64,000 nt of DNA from Geothrix sp. 21YS21S-2 (GTDB taxonomy: Bacteria; Acidobacteriota; Holophagae; Holophagales; Holophagaceae): the NCBI RefSeq assembly GCF_030846775.1, contig NZ_CP132910.1, positions 2,576,001 to 2,640,000 of the forward strand, in the 5' to 3' direction. The notes under the pieces were generated by a model, which was not told where the DNA came from, searched no databases, and was given only the letters and a program-made list of their open reading frames with translations. How positions within the stretch are numbered: position 1 is the first letter of the stretch; each line of letters starts with the position of its first letter. A program made the translations under genes and the position numbers. Of the stretch, positions 9,607 to 18,574 are shown piece by piece.

Positions 9607-9727
9607 TGTCATTGCCGATCAACTACACAGCTGCGCAGACGTCAATCGCCACGACCCCCCGGCTTGTTTCATCCACCCTTTTTTATACATAATTTTTCAA
9701 TCATTTATTGCCTTAACCCATGGGTAA

Positions 9728-9765
9728 GGGTTCCATGTCGCTTGAACTCAAGCGGCATGGAACCC
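9728..9765 (+). repeat. Long hairpin in the 5' leader of the secreted-protein gene
   Basis: Two 18-base arms (9728-9745 and 9748-9765) pair with a single mismatch around a two-base centre. No T-run follows, so it does not look like an intrinsic terminator. It ends 29 bases before the start codon at 9795. It could be an mRNA-stabilising or regulatory leader structure, or a protein-binding dyad. Confidence 0.7.
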
Positions 9766-9794
9766 ACATTTCATCCACTCCAATAGGAGACGTC

Positions 9795-10379
9795 ATGTTC
9801 ATATTAAAATCAGCCATGATCCTTCTCTGCGCCGCCGGCGCCCTCGCCGCCCAGGGCCTCGTCGACCTGAACGGCCTGGCGTCCGCCGCCAAGCGGTACG
9901 CATCCCATGGACTTCAGGGGACCCATTCCCCCGCGACCCTGGACCTGCGCCTGATGCGTGGCGACAACGGGGCCGACCCCGCCTGGCTCATGTCCAAGGC
10001 CAGCGACGTCCAGCGCTGGACCCTGTTCTACGAGGCCCAGTACCAGGTGCCCGAGGAGGCGGGTTCCGTCCTTCCCCGGCCCCGCTCCGCGAGCGTGAAA
10101 TGCACCCGAGGCCTCTTCTCGGATTTCTTCCTGTCCCCGCCCTCCATTCCCGGATGCAAATCCATGGAGTTCACGTGGGTGGCGGTCAACCTTGACTCGG
10201 CCATCGCCAACCTCAACCTCCACGGCTACGTGCGCGGGTTCTCCCAGGTGGAGACGAAGCGGCCCGACAGCCCCGGCTATCCCGACGAGCTCGTCTACGT
10301 GTTCACCTGCCCCTGGGAGCGCGCGAAGGTGGCCATCTCCGCCAACACCGGAGCCCTCGCCTGGTACCAGATGTACTGA
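9795..10379 (+). CDS. Small secreted protein of unknown function
   Basis: A 194-residue exported protein that I do not recognise. The start at 9795 is chosen because AGGAGA sits just upstream and the product then begins with a Sec signal peptide (MFILKSAMILLCAAGALAA); the frame is open upstream, but through the leader hairpin. The mature part has three cysteines (103, 121, 172) and a C-terminal stretch (YVFTCPWERAKVAISANTG) that loosely recalls the last strand of PepSY-like domains. That resemblance is weak. The gene stands alone behind its own AT-rich leader, 37 bp before the protease gene. Confidence 0.65.
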   Translation: MFILKSAMILLCAAGALAAQGLVDLNGLASAAKRYASHGLQGTHSPATLDLRLMRGDNGADPAWLMSKASDVQRWTLFYEAQYQVPEEAGSVLPRPRSASVKCTRGLFSDFFLSPPSIPGCKSMEFTWVAVNLDSAIANLNLHGYVRGFSQVETKRPDSPGYPDELVYVFTCPWERAKVAISANTGALAWYQMY

Positions 10380-10416
10380 ACCGAAGGTAGTCTGAAGGGC
10401 GACAAGGATGCCGCCC

Positions 10417-13131
10417 ATGGACCCTTCCCGCCGCCCCTCCCTCCTTCCCTCCGCGCTGGCGGTCCTGGCCGCGCTTCCCTCGACGGCGGCCGGGATCCAG
10501 GCCCCGAATGCGGCGTGGCGCACCCTCACCACCGCCCACTACCGGATCCACTACCCGCCGTTGCTGTCGGACTGGGCCCAGGACGTGGCCTCCCGCGTCG
10601 AAGGCATCCACGCGCAGGTGGCCACCCTCGTGGGCTATGAAAGCCCGCGGCCCGTCCAGGTGGTCCTGGTGGACCCCATGGCCGATCCCAACGGCATGGC
10701 CGTGCCCCTCCTGGCCAACCCCTACGTGATCCTCTGGGCCACGGAACCCCGCAGCGACGATCTCCTCGGCAACGCCCTCGGCAGTTGGACGGAGGAACTC
10801 GTCAGCCACGAAATGACCCACATCCACCACCTCATGCGCCCCAGGCGCGCGCAGACCGTCCTGGACACCCTCTTCGGCCTGCCCATCGGACCCCTGGTCC
10901 TGAAGTGCCCCCGCTGGGTCACCGAGGGCTATGCGACCCTGGCGGAAGGCCGCATCACCGGGTCCGGCCGGCCCCACAGCGCCCTCCGGGCGGCCCTGAT
11001 CCGCCAGTGGGCCCGGGCCGGGAAACTCCCGTCCTATGGAGCCCTGAACGGCACCCAGGGCTTCCTGGGGGGCAGCATGGCCTACGAGGTGGGCTCCACC
11101 TACCTGGAGTGGCTGGAGCGTCAGCGGCCCGCCCAGCCCGAGGTGCTCCGGAACCTATGGAAGCAGCTGGCCTCCAAGCGGAACCGGTCCTTCGATGAAG
11201 CCTTCCTCGCGACCTTCGGCTTCTCGGCGGTGGACGGATACCAGCGCTTCCAGGCCGAAGCCGCCCACGACGCCCTGGAATGGGAGCTCCGCCTGAAGGC
11301 CCAGGGCCTCCGGGAAGGCGAGCTGTTCCTGCGCAGCGGCGGCGGGCTGCGGGACCTGGCCGTGAGCCCGGACGGCACGCGGCTCCTGGCGTCGCTGGAA
11401 GCCCGGGGGCAGTCCGGCCTCCGGATCTGGAAGCTGCAGGACCCGGACGCCCCGAAAAAGCCCGCCAAGGCCGATCCCCTGAACCTCGTGACGGACGTGG
11501 CCCCGGAAAGCCCCGCCCGCACGCCCGCGGCCTCCCTGCCCGCCCTGGACCACCGCACGCCCCACCAGGCGGAATGGGTCGACGACGCCACCGTACGGTT
11601 CCAGCTCAAGCATGCGGACGCGGAAGGGACCCTCCACCGACGTCCCGCCCTGTGGCACCTCGGCTCGGGGGTGGACCGTGCCCCTGGATCCCTGCCCCCT
11701 GCCCGCTGGCGGACCCTCGAGCCCGTCCACCGCGGCGCCGTCTGGGTTCTGGAGCTGGAGGGCCGGCGAGTGGCCCTGCCGGGCCAGGCGGTGGGCAAGG
11801 CCTTCGTGGACGAGGCCAGGGGGCTCCTGTGGGCCGGGTGCGAGGTGGACGGCGGCGTGGAGGTGGTGAAGGTGCCCTTCACGCGCGACGGGGGCGCCCC
11901 GGCCTTCCAGGCCCCCCAGGTCATGACGCGCACGGTGGCCGGAGCCTGGAACCCGGCCCCCAGCCCCGACGGGAGGAGCCTCTTCTTCACCACCCTGGAC
12001 GCCCGGGGCATGGAGATCCGCCGGCTGGACCTGACCCTGCCTCCGCTCGGGGCCGCGCCGGCGCCGGAACCCCGGTTCCTCACCACGAAGGCCGTCCTGG
12101 CCCCCCCGGCCGAACCCGTGGCCCTGCCCCGGGTTCCGGGCCCCCTCCCCTCCGTCCCCTACCGCGCCGCGGCCAACCCGTGGATCCAGCTCGGCTCCGG
12201 CGCGAGCCTGGCGCCATCGGGATCCAGCTGGCAGGTGGGCCTGGCGGGGGCGGACCTCCTGGGGCGCCTTTCCTGGCAGGCCCTGGCGGGCTTCGGCGAC
12301 GGCGCCGGGCCCCGGGGCGCGGTTGCGGGCGTCTCCAGCGCCGCCTGGGCCTGGCGGCCCGCGTTCACCGCCTTCAGCGCCACGGCGCGCCCCTCCCGCC
12401 AGCGGTTCGCGCCGGTGGCCGCGGACACCCGGCGCCAGGGCCTGGAGCTTTCCCTCACCTGGGACGACCGGGGGGAGGTCCCCTTCTGGTTCAGCCCCGT
12501 GGCGGCCACGGAGCGGGTGGAGCCCCTGGATGGCGGCGCCGCCCGCACCCGGAGCATCCTGGGGCTCCGGGCCGGGATGCAGGCCCTGTGGGCCCGGGGC
12601 GCCTGGGGCATCGCGCTGGTTCCGAACGTCCAGTGGTTCCCCGGCGCCACCGCCGGGAACCGCTGGAACCTCCTGCGGGCCGAGGTGGCCCTGCGCCTGG
12701 AGAATCCCAGCGTTCCCGTCACCCTGCGGACCTCCGGGGGCCGGATCACCCAGGGCGGCGCCGGTGGCGAGGCCTTCCACCTGGGGGGCACCGCCACGAG
12801 CCTCCTGCCCGCGAGCCTGGAATGCAACCAGGTGGAGCAGCCCGCCCTGCCCGCGCATCTGGCCGCGGGGGACCGCTTCCTGCGGTGGCGGGGGGAGGCC
12901 GGCGGCGCGCTCCGCGCCTACCTCGAGGGCACCGCCCTGTGGGACCCGAGACCGGGACGCCCGCCCTTCACCCGGGTGGCGGGCCTGGAATACACGTTCG
13001 ACAATCCCCTGGGCGCAGCCAGCGAGCAGGTCCTCCGGCGCATGCGGATCCAGGCCGGCCTCCACCGGCCCCTGGACGGCGTCATGAAAAACCGCGCGGT
13101 GGGCACCCTCACCCTCCTGGTCCGCCCCTGA
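10417..13131 (+). CDS. Predicted exported MA-clan metalloprotease with propeller-like and barrel-like C-terminal parts
   Basis: A 904-residue protein with a signal peptide. ATG 10417 is preferred over 10408 because AAGGA then lies eight bases upstream. Residues about 30-280 form a gluzincin-type metallopeptidase: zinc motif HEMTH with His131 and His135, and a downstream TEGYA whose Glu170 fits the third ligand. The next 250 residues contain PD40/TolB-like propeller signatures (LAVSPDGTRLL, PAPSPDGRSLFFTTLD). From about residue 585 the sequence alternates hydrophobic and polar residues with glycine and aromatic turns, like an outer-membrane barrel, although it does not end in a C-terminal Phe. 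A surface-anchored protease is my inference. Substrate unknown. Confidence 0.7.
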   Translation: MDPSRRPSLLPSALAVLAALPSTAAGIQAPNAAWRTLTTAHYRIHYPPLLSDWAQDVASRVEGIHAQVATLVGYESPRPVQVVLVDPMADPNGMAVPLLANPYVILWATEPRSDDLLGNALGSWTEELVSHEMTHIHHLMRPRRAQTVLDTLFGLPIGPLVLKCPRWVTEGYATLAEGRITGSGRPHSALRAALIRQWARAGKLPSYGALNGTQGFLGGSMAYEVGSTYLEWLERQRPAQPEVLRNLWKQLASKRNRSFDEAFLATFGFSAVDGYQRFQAEAAHDALEWELRLKAQGLREGELFLRSGGGLRDLAVSPDGTRLLASLEARGQSGLRIWKLQDPDAPKKPAKADPLNLVTDVAPESPARTPAASLPALDHRTPHQAEWVDDATVRFQLKHADAEGTLHRRPALWHLGSGVDRAPGSLPPARWRTLEPVHRGAVWVLELEGRRVALPGQAVGKAFVDEARGLLWAGCEVDGGVEVVKVPFTRDGGAPAFQAPQVMTRTVAGAWNPAPSPDGRSLFFTTLDARGMEIRRLDLTLPPLGAAPAPEPRFLTTKAVLAPPAEPVALPRVPGPLPSVPYRAAANPWIQLGSGASLAPSGSSWQVGLAGADLLGRLSWQALAGFGDGAGPRGAVAGVSSAAWAWRPAFTAFSATARPSRQRFAPVAADTRRQGLELSLTWDDRGEVPFWFSPVAATERVEPLDGGAARTRSILGLRAGMQALWARGAWGIALVPNVQWFPGATAGNRWNLLRAEVALRLENPSVPVTLRTSGGRITQGGAGGEAFHLGGTATSLLPASLECNQVEQPALPAHLAAGDRFLRWRGEAGGALRAYLEGTALWDPRPGRPPFTRVAGLEYTFDNPLGAASEQVLRRMRIQAGLHRPLDGVMKNRAVGTLTLLVRP

Positions 13132-13140
13132 GGCCACCCC

Positions 13141-13965
13141 ATGGCGCTGGCGCCCCTGGTCCTGATGTCGGCCCTGCTCCACGCCCTTTGGAACGCCCTC
13201 CTGAAGAAGGCCTCCGACATCGAGGCCGCCTCCGGGGGCATCCTGGCCATCTCGTTCCTGGCCACGGCGGCCATCTGCCCCTTCCTTCCGGGGCGGGCCT
13301 TCCCTTCCGGCACGTCCCTGGCCTGGGGCCTGGGGGCGGGGGCCTTCGAGGGGCTGTATTTCCTCGCCCTGGCCAGGGCCCTCAGGACCTCCCCCCTGGG
13401 CTGGAGCTACACCTGGATGCGCGGAGGCTCCCTCCTGCTGGTGTGGCCCGTCTCGGTCCTCCTCCTGGGCGAGTCCCTCCGGCTCTCCTCCGCCCTGGCG
13501 GTGGGGACGGTGGGCGCGGGCCTGGCCTTCATGGGCCTCGCCCCCGGCCGGGGCGCCGGCCGCGGCAGCCTGGCCTGGGCCGCCTCTGTGGGCGCGGCCA
13601 TCGCCGGCTACACCCTCTGCTACAAGTTCAGCCTCGCCCGGGGGGCGCAGGCCATCCCACTCTACGCGACCTCCATGGCCGTGAGCCTTCCCATCCAGAT
13701 CCTGGCGCGGGGCTTCCCGCGCCCGGACTTCGTTTCCTCCCAGCGGGCCCTGGTGCTGGGGGCCGGCCTGCTGTGCACCGCCAGCTTCCTGCTCTACCTC
13801 GAGGCCCTGGCCCTGGGCGGCGCGGGCCTCGTGGCCACCCTGCGCAACACCTCGGTGGTCTTCGCGGTGGTCTTCTCCAGGGCCCTGGGGGAGCGCCCCA
13901 CCTTCCGGCAGTGGGCCGGTGCCTGCCTCGTGGCCGCGGGGGCCGCGGGCCTGGCCTGGCCCTGA
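13141..13965 (+). CDS. EamA/DMT-family transporter
   Basis: A 274-residue inner-membrane protein with about ten hydrophobic helices arranged as two EamA repeats, the drug/metabolite transporter architecture. Helices start at once (MALAPLVLMSALLHALWNALLKK), and the WNALLKK segment is characteristic of the first EamA helix. Substrate cannot be predicted; family members export amino acids, nucleosides or other metabolites. It starts nine bases after the protease gene and is probably co-transcribed with it. Its TGA stop abuts the TCA (stop complement) of the convergent M13-like gene with no gap. Confidence 0.85.
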   Translation: MALAPLVLMSALLHALWNALLKKASDIEAASGGILAISFLATAAICPFLPGRAFPSGTSLAWGLGAGAFEGLYFLALARALRTSPLGWSYTWMRGGSLLLVWPVSVLLLGESLRLSSALAVGTVGAGLAFMGLAPGRGAGRGSLAWAASVGAAIAGYTLCYKFSLARGAQAIPLYATSMAVSLPIQILARGFPRPDFVSSQRALVLGAGLLCTASFLLYLEALALGGAGLVATLRNTSVVFAVVFSRALGERPTFRQWAGACLVAAGAAGLAWP

Positions 13966-15765
13966 TCACCTGGCCCCGGGCGGCGCCGGCGGTTGGCGCG
14001 GGGGCCCCTGGGCCCCGCACCCGAAGGCTGCCGCGAATCCGGGCAGGCCGGCCAGGGACGCGTTCACGCCGTCCCGCACCGCCCCCTCCCGCGCATGGAT
14101 TCGCCGGCTCTGGGCATAGGCCAGGAAGAAGCGCTGCTCGGGGGTGAACCCGTCGACGGACGTCCGCGGCCGGCCTTCCAGGCCCTTCTGCAGCGCCGCG
14201 AAGGCGGCCTCCAGGCCGCCCGGGCCCGGGAGGTTCCCGTCCCGGGTGAGCTCGTGGCCGATGAGGACGCCGAGGCCCCCGAGATTCGACGCGTCGTCGG
14301 CCCTGGGATCGAAGAAGGGCGGCTGGAGGAGCCCCGCGGGCAGGTAGAGCTCGTTGAGCCGCGCGTCGTAACGGGCCGTCACCGCGGCGGAGGACCCGGG
14401 CCACCGGGATCCGTCCACGGGCCGGCCCACCAGGGCCACCTGGCTGCGGAACGCGAAGGCCGCCGCCCGCTGTACGTTGCCAAGGTAGCCGGATCGGTCC
14501 ACCTTCAGGGCCGGTTCGTCCCGCCATTCGTCGGGGTAGCCCACCTTCACGGCGAGGGTGTCCAGCCTGTCCAGGGCCGTCGCGCGGACGGGCGGAGTCA
14601 GCCCGGGCAGGTCCCGGATCCGCTCCCTGAGCGCGACGCACACCTGGGCCGCCAGGTCCTGGGCGCGAACCCGGGACCTGGGAGAGAAGGTCCGGGCCAC
14701 GTACATCCGTCCCAGGGCCCCTCCCAGGGCCGCGTCCGTGGCGCGCGCCACCCGCTGCCACCGCGGCGGGGGCCGGCGCGTCCCGTGGAAGGCGAAGGAG
14801 GCGTCCTCGAAGGCCCCGCCCAGGAAGGGGGCGCTGGCGTCCAGCAGGCGCGCCTTGAGGTACGCCCGCCACTGGGGCGCGGGCGTATCGGCCGCCATGG
14901 CCGAGAGCCCGGCCAGGAACGCCGGCTGGCGCACCAGGAGCTCCTCGCGGGCGCCGATTCCCGCGGCCTCGAAATAGGCCCGCCAGGGAAAGCGGGGCGC
15001 GAGGGCGGAGAGGTCCTCCTGGGACAGCCGGCGGCAGGCGGCCATGGGATCCCGCCGCTCCGCCTGGGTCATGGAAACGCCGGCCAGGCGCCGTTCCATG
15101 TCGAACGCGATGCCGGCGTGGGCCCTCGCCAGGGCGGGCTTCTCGCCCGCAAGGGTGAACAGGCGCGCCAGGTAGTCGAGGTAGGCGGCCCGGGCCTCGC
15201 GGCTCCCCTCGGCCAGGTAGTCGTCCCGGTCCGGCATCCCCAGCCCGCCCTGGGCCAGCTGCGCGACGTTGACCGTCCTGCGCCTTTCATCAGGACCCAC
15301 CGTGAATTCGAAGCCGGCCCGGGCACCCGTGAGGTGGAGCCGCGCGAGCTCCCTTCCCAGGCCCGCCAGGTCCCCCATGCCGTCGATGCGGGCCAGTCCT
15401 TCCCGCAGGGGCGCCAGGCCCCCCCGGGCGACGGAGTCCGTGTCCATCCCCGACGTGAAGAAGTCCCCCACCTGCCGGGGAACGCTGCCCTCGGGGGCCC
15501 CGGAGGCTGCGGCGTCCTCGAGCGCCTCGCGCAGCACCGCTCCGACGCGCGCCTCCATCTCGTCGAGGGCGCCCCAGGAAGGGCGGTCCGGGGGAACGGG
15601 GTTCGCCCTCATCCAGCCGCCATTGGCGTACCGGAAGAAATCCATGCACGGCGGGGTCGTCGGGTCGAGATCCGCGGTGCGGATCCCGTGGACCTGCGCG
15701 CCCAGGACGCCGGCCACGAGGCAGGGAAGAAGGAACCGTGCCGCGCGAATCAAGGAACACCTCAC
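13966..15765 (-). CDS. M13 (neprilysin/PepO) metallopeptidase homologue lacking the zinc site
   Basis: A 599-residue exported protein (GTG start, signal peptide ending near GVLGA). The M13 family signatures are clear: an N-terminal DFFRYANGGW block, GLGMPDRDDYL, NELYLPAGLLQPPFFD, DGFTPEQRFFLAYAQ and a C-terminal AAFGC. The catalytic HExxH, however, reads HELTR at residues 504-508, so the second zinc-ligand histidine is Arg. The following segment that normally carries HGFDDQG and the ExxxD (GENIADLGG) third ligand is missing: the sequence jumps from DGNL to GGLEAAF. Length is about 80 below the usual 670-690. It should be unable to bind zinc in the M13 manner. The frame is intact, so it is a pseudo-enzyme candidate rather than an obvious pseudogene. 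Confidence 0.85.
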   Translation of the reverse strand: MRCSLIRAARFLLPCLVAGVLGAQVHGIRTADLDPTTPPCMDFFRYANGGWMRANPVPPDRPSWGALDEMEARVGAVLREALEDAAASGAPEGSVPRQVGDFFTSGMDTDSVARGGLAPLREGLARIDGMGDLAGLGRELARLHLTGARAGFEFTVGPDERRRTVNVAQLAQGGLGMPDRDDYLAEGSREARAAYLDYLARLFTLAGEKPALARAHAGIAFDMERRLAGVSMTQAERRDPMAACRRLSQEDLSALAPRFPWRAYFEAAGIGAREELLVRQPAFLAGLSAMAADTPAPQWRAYLKARLLDASAPFLGGAFEDASFAFHGTRRPPPRWQRVARATDAALGGALGRMYVARTFSPRSRVRAQDLAAQVCVALRERIRDLPGLTPPVRATALDRLDTLAVKVGYPDEWRDEPALKVDRSGYLGNVQRAAAFAFRSQVALVGRPVDGSRWPGSSAAVTARYDARLNELYLPAGLLQPPFFDPRADDASNLGGLGVLIGHELTRDGNLPGPGGLEAAFAALQKGLEGRPRTSVDGFTPEQRFFLAYAQSRRIHAREGAVRDGVNASLAGLPGFAAAFGCGAQGPPRQPPAPPGAR

Positions 15766-15814
15766 GTATCATGATGCTGGGGGCCTTCCGGGCCTGTCAA
15801 TGCGGGGAGCTGCC

Positions 15815-16555
15815 ATGAAGATCCACCTGTCCCGGTTCGTGTGCATGGACGTGGAATCCAACCTTGTCCGCATGGAGGAGGAGGCGGCCCGTGCAGCCGC
15901 GGGCGGGGCGGACCTGGTGGTCTTTCCCGAGGGCTTCCTCCACGGCTACCGGCGCACCCTGGACCCGGCCCTGGCCCGCGCCCGGTTCCGGCGCGTCTCC
16001 GGGGACCACCCCCGCACCGGCTTCGTCTTCGGGTCGATCACGGAGGAGCGGCGCAACCGCCTCACGTTCTGGGAGGGCGGGGCCGAGAGGGCCAGCTACG
16101 ACAAGGTCCACCTCTTCCAGCCCAACGGGGAGTTCGACCTCTGGGAGCCCGGCGACCGGTACGTGGCCGTGCGGTTCCGCGACTGGACCCTCGGCCTGCT
16201 CAACTGCAACGACCTGCGCTTCCCCGAACAGGCCCGGGCGCTGCGCCTCCAGACCCGCTGCGACGCCCTGGTGGCCCCGGCCTGGTGGCCCTGGCGGCGC
16301 GACCACGTGTGGCGCGCCCTCCTCCAGGCGCGTGCCATCGAGAACGGCGTGTTCGCGGTGGGCTGCTGCGTGAGCGCCTCGGAGCACCCGCTGGAAACCT
16401 TCGCGGGCGCGGGCAACCATGTGTTCGACCCCCTGGGCGACCCGGTGCGCACCCTGGACGACCACACCTACCTGCTGGACGCATCGGTGCGGGACGGGCT
16501 CCTGGTGGATCCCCTGGAGATGTTCGTGGACATCGGGAAGGTGGAACGCTTCTAG
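15815..16555 (+). CDS. Nitrilase-superfamily carbon-nitrogen hydrolase
   Basis: A 246-residue cytoplasmic enzyme with the nitrilase-superfamily triad: Glu39 (FPEGFL), Lys97 (YDKVHLF) and nucleophile Cys131 (LLNCNDLRFPE). The start at 15815 has GGGGAG seven bases upstream; the frame is open further upstream, but inside the opposing M13-like gene. The length and the YDKVHLF context resemble omega-amidase/YafV-like amidases that hydrolyse alpha-ketoglutaramate. Other small amidases of this superfamily are equally possible. It is divergent from the M13-like gene and its stop shares CTAG with the convergent kinase. Confidence 0.85.
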   Translation: MKIHLSRFVCMDVESNLVRMEEEAARAAAGGADLVVFPEGFLHGYRRTLDPALARARFRRVSGDHPRTGFVFGSITEERRNRLTFWEGGAERASYDKVHLFQPNGEFDLWEPGDRYVAVRFRDWTLGLLNCNDLRFPEQARALRLQTRCDALVAPAWWPWRRDHVWRALLQARAIENGVFAVGCCVSASEHPLETFAGAGNHVFDPLGDPVRTLDDHTYLLDASVRDGLLVDPLEMFVDIGKVERF

Positions 16556-18264
16556 GCGTGCACGGACGCCGCGGCCGGAAAGAGCAGCCGGAACCGGGTG
16601 CCCGCGCCCATGGACGAGCTCACCTCCACCCGCCCCTGGACCCGCTCCAGCAGGACCTTCACCGAGGCCAGCCCCAGGCCCGTGGCGGTGCCGGGATCCT
16701 TGGTGGTGAAGAAGGGTTCGAACATCCTGGCGCGGGTCTCCTCGGGGATGCCGGTGCCGGTGTCCTCGACGTCCAGGTACGTCTCGCCGGTGAGGGTCTC
16801 CTTGCCCACCGCCACCCGGATCGTGCCGCCTCCGGGCATGGCGTCCCGGGCGTTGGCCACCAGGTTCAGCAGGATCTGCTTGAGGTCCTCGGTGTGGATG
16901 CGCACGGGCGCCGGTTCCTGCCCGGGCTGCATGACCAGGTGGACGCCGCAGGGCACCAGGAGCTTGAGGAGCCCCTCCAGCGCGCCCAGCTCACGGCGCA
17001 GGTCCCTCACTTCCCCCTCCTCCTGCAGCCGCCGGGAGAAGTCCATCACCCGCGAGGACAGGACCGCCGAGCGCTCCACGGCCTGGATGATGGCCTCCAC
17101 GGCGAACCCGGAGACCTTCATTCGGCGCTCCAGTTCCATCTGCAGCACCTCGGCGGCCGACAGGATGGAGCCCAGGCCCTTGTTCAGGTCGTGCACGAGC
17201 CCCGCACCCAGCACCACCACCGCGTTCAGGCGCTCGTTGAGCAGGACCACGTCCTGCATGCGCTCCAGTTCCACCGTGCGGCTTCGCACCCGCTCCTCCA
17301 TCTCCCGGTGGGAGGCCATCAGCTGCTCCTGCAGGAGGAACTGGCGCAGCACCAGCGAGGCCGTCATCAGCAGGAAGACCAGAAGCACCCCGGGTCCCGG
17401 AGGCCTGCCTTCGATGATGGCCACGACGATGAGGGTGGAGGTGGCCAGGAAGGGGACGTGCAGCAGGAGGCCGGGAAGGTGGTTCCCCAGCCGGGCCTCC
17501 TCGGTGGGGACTTCCGCGGCGTGGCGCGTGTAGGCGGCCAGGAAGAGGGCGCCTGTGATGAGGGGCGTCAGGGCGAACCAGGGGGACCTGGCGGCCACGT
17601 CCATGCGCGCCATGGAATGGGACAGGAAGGCGCCCTGCACGAACAGGAGGCTGCAGTTGAGCAGCAGCCACCCCAGAGGCCCGCGCAGGCGGCGGGGGTC
17701 CCCGGCCACCAGGAAGGACGCCAGGCCTCCCGCCAGGACCAGCCTCGAACAGAGCGTGATCACGAAGATCCGGAGCGGAGGAGCGCCCTCCATGACCGGA
17801 CTCCAGACGCCCCTGATCCAGGGAAGGAGAAGGAACGAAAGACAGAACACGAGGCTGCCCAGGAGGTTGAGCCCCCGGTGGCTGTCGCGTCCCCGCCAGG
17901 GCCAGCTCCACACCGCCAGGGCCAGGATGGCCGCCGACAATGGCGTCGCAGCGTAGGCCACGGCCCTCATCGGCGCGGCGGCGCCGGGAGCGATGGGGAG
18001 GACCAGCCAAAGGGCGTTGCCGAGCATGGAAACGGCCACCCCCAGAGCGAAGATCCGCCATCCCGTCCGCTCCTCGGGGAGATCCCGGGCCTTGGCCAGG
18101 GCCAGGGCGATGGTGGCGATATTGAAGAACAGCACCAGCGCGGAATGCACATAGTAGGGGCTCTTCCCCGGCAGGACCGGGAGGAGCGCCAGGAAGGCGA
18201 AGCTTAGGCATCCCAGGAGCGCGTAAAGCGCACCCGGCGACAGTATGTATGAAACATTACCCAT
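16552..18264 (-). CDS. Orphan membrane sensor histidine kinase with a multi-helix N-terminus
   Basis: A 570-residue kinase. The first about 310 residues hold roughly nine to ten hydrophobic helices with almost no soluble loop domain, so the signal is probably sensed in or at the membrane. A short coiled coil (about 318-340) leads to the phospho-acceptor helix with His358 in GLVHDLNKGLGSI, then a HATPase_c domain with NLVANARDAMPGGG, DTGTGIP and ATGLGLASVKVL. The H-box resembles the HDLNN-type kinases that often control sigma-54 activators. No response regulator is adjacent; the kdpDE pair further upstream already forms a complete set. Promoter signals should lie in the AT-rich 310-bp region upstream. 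Confidence 0.88.
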   Translation of the reverse strand: MGNVSYILSPGALYALLGCLSFAFLALLPVLPGKSPYYVHSALVLFFNIATIALALAKARDLPEERTGWRIFALGVAVSMLGNALWLVLPIAPGAAAPMRAVAYAATPLSAAILALAVWSWPWRGRDSHRGLNLLGSLVFCLSFLLLPWIRGVWSPVMEGAPPLRIFVITLCSRLVLAGGLASFLVAGDPRRLRGPLGWLLLNCSLLFVQGAFLSHSMARMDVAARSPWFALTPLITGALFLAAYTRHAAEVPTEEARLGNHLPGLLLHVPFLATSTLIVVAIIEGRPPGPGVLLVFLLMTASLVLRQFLLQEQLMASHREMEERVRSRTVELERMQDVVLLNERLNAVVVLGAGLVHDLNKGLGSILSAAEVLQMELERRMKVSGFAVEAIIQAVERSAVLSSRVMDFSRRLQEEGEVRDLRRELGALEGLLKLLVPCGVHLVMQPGQEPAPVRIHTEDLKQILLNLVANARDAMPGGGTIRVAVGKETLTGETYLDVEDTGTGIPEETRARMFEPFFTTKDPGTATGLGLASVKVLLERVQGRVEVSSSMGAGTRFRLLFPAAASVHA

Positions 18265-18574
18265 AGCGCTCTGACCGCCCCAGCCCCTCCTTTATCGTCC
18301 ATGGGCCCCTAAAACTCAACATCTTTCTGATGGTTAACATTCAAAATGAATGCCTTTAGCGGATTATCATACTCATTTAATATGTTATTTAATTAATGAC
18401 ATTAATTTGAACGGGACCGGACGCCCACGGATGCACAAAACCGAACACCTGGTCGTCAAACACTGGAAACCTTTCAATTAAATTCCCGTTCCCGCCGCTT
18501 CCGGGAAGTCCGGCCCACGGCCTTCACGCCCAGGCTCGCCCGGACAGAGCCGGGCTTTCATAAAAACGTTATCC
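18265..18574. other. AT-rich non-coding region between the orphan kinase and kdpE
   Basis: No gene is visible. The stretch 18330-18480 is markedly AT-rich in a GC-rich genome and must hold the promoter of the minus-strand kinase that starts at 18264; on that strand TATGATAAT (complement of 18363-18371) is a possible -10. Near the kdpE end a GC hairpin (18538-18543 with 18550-18555) could be the 3' end of the kdpDE message, although no proper T-run follows it. Confidence 0.5.

Noticed and set aside
18538-18555. GC hairpin as terminator of kdpDE
   Set aside because: Stem of only six bases and no T-run on the minus strand; kept as a remark in the region entry only.
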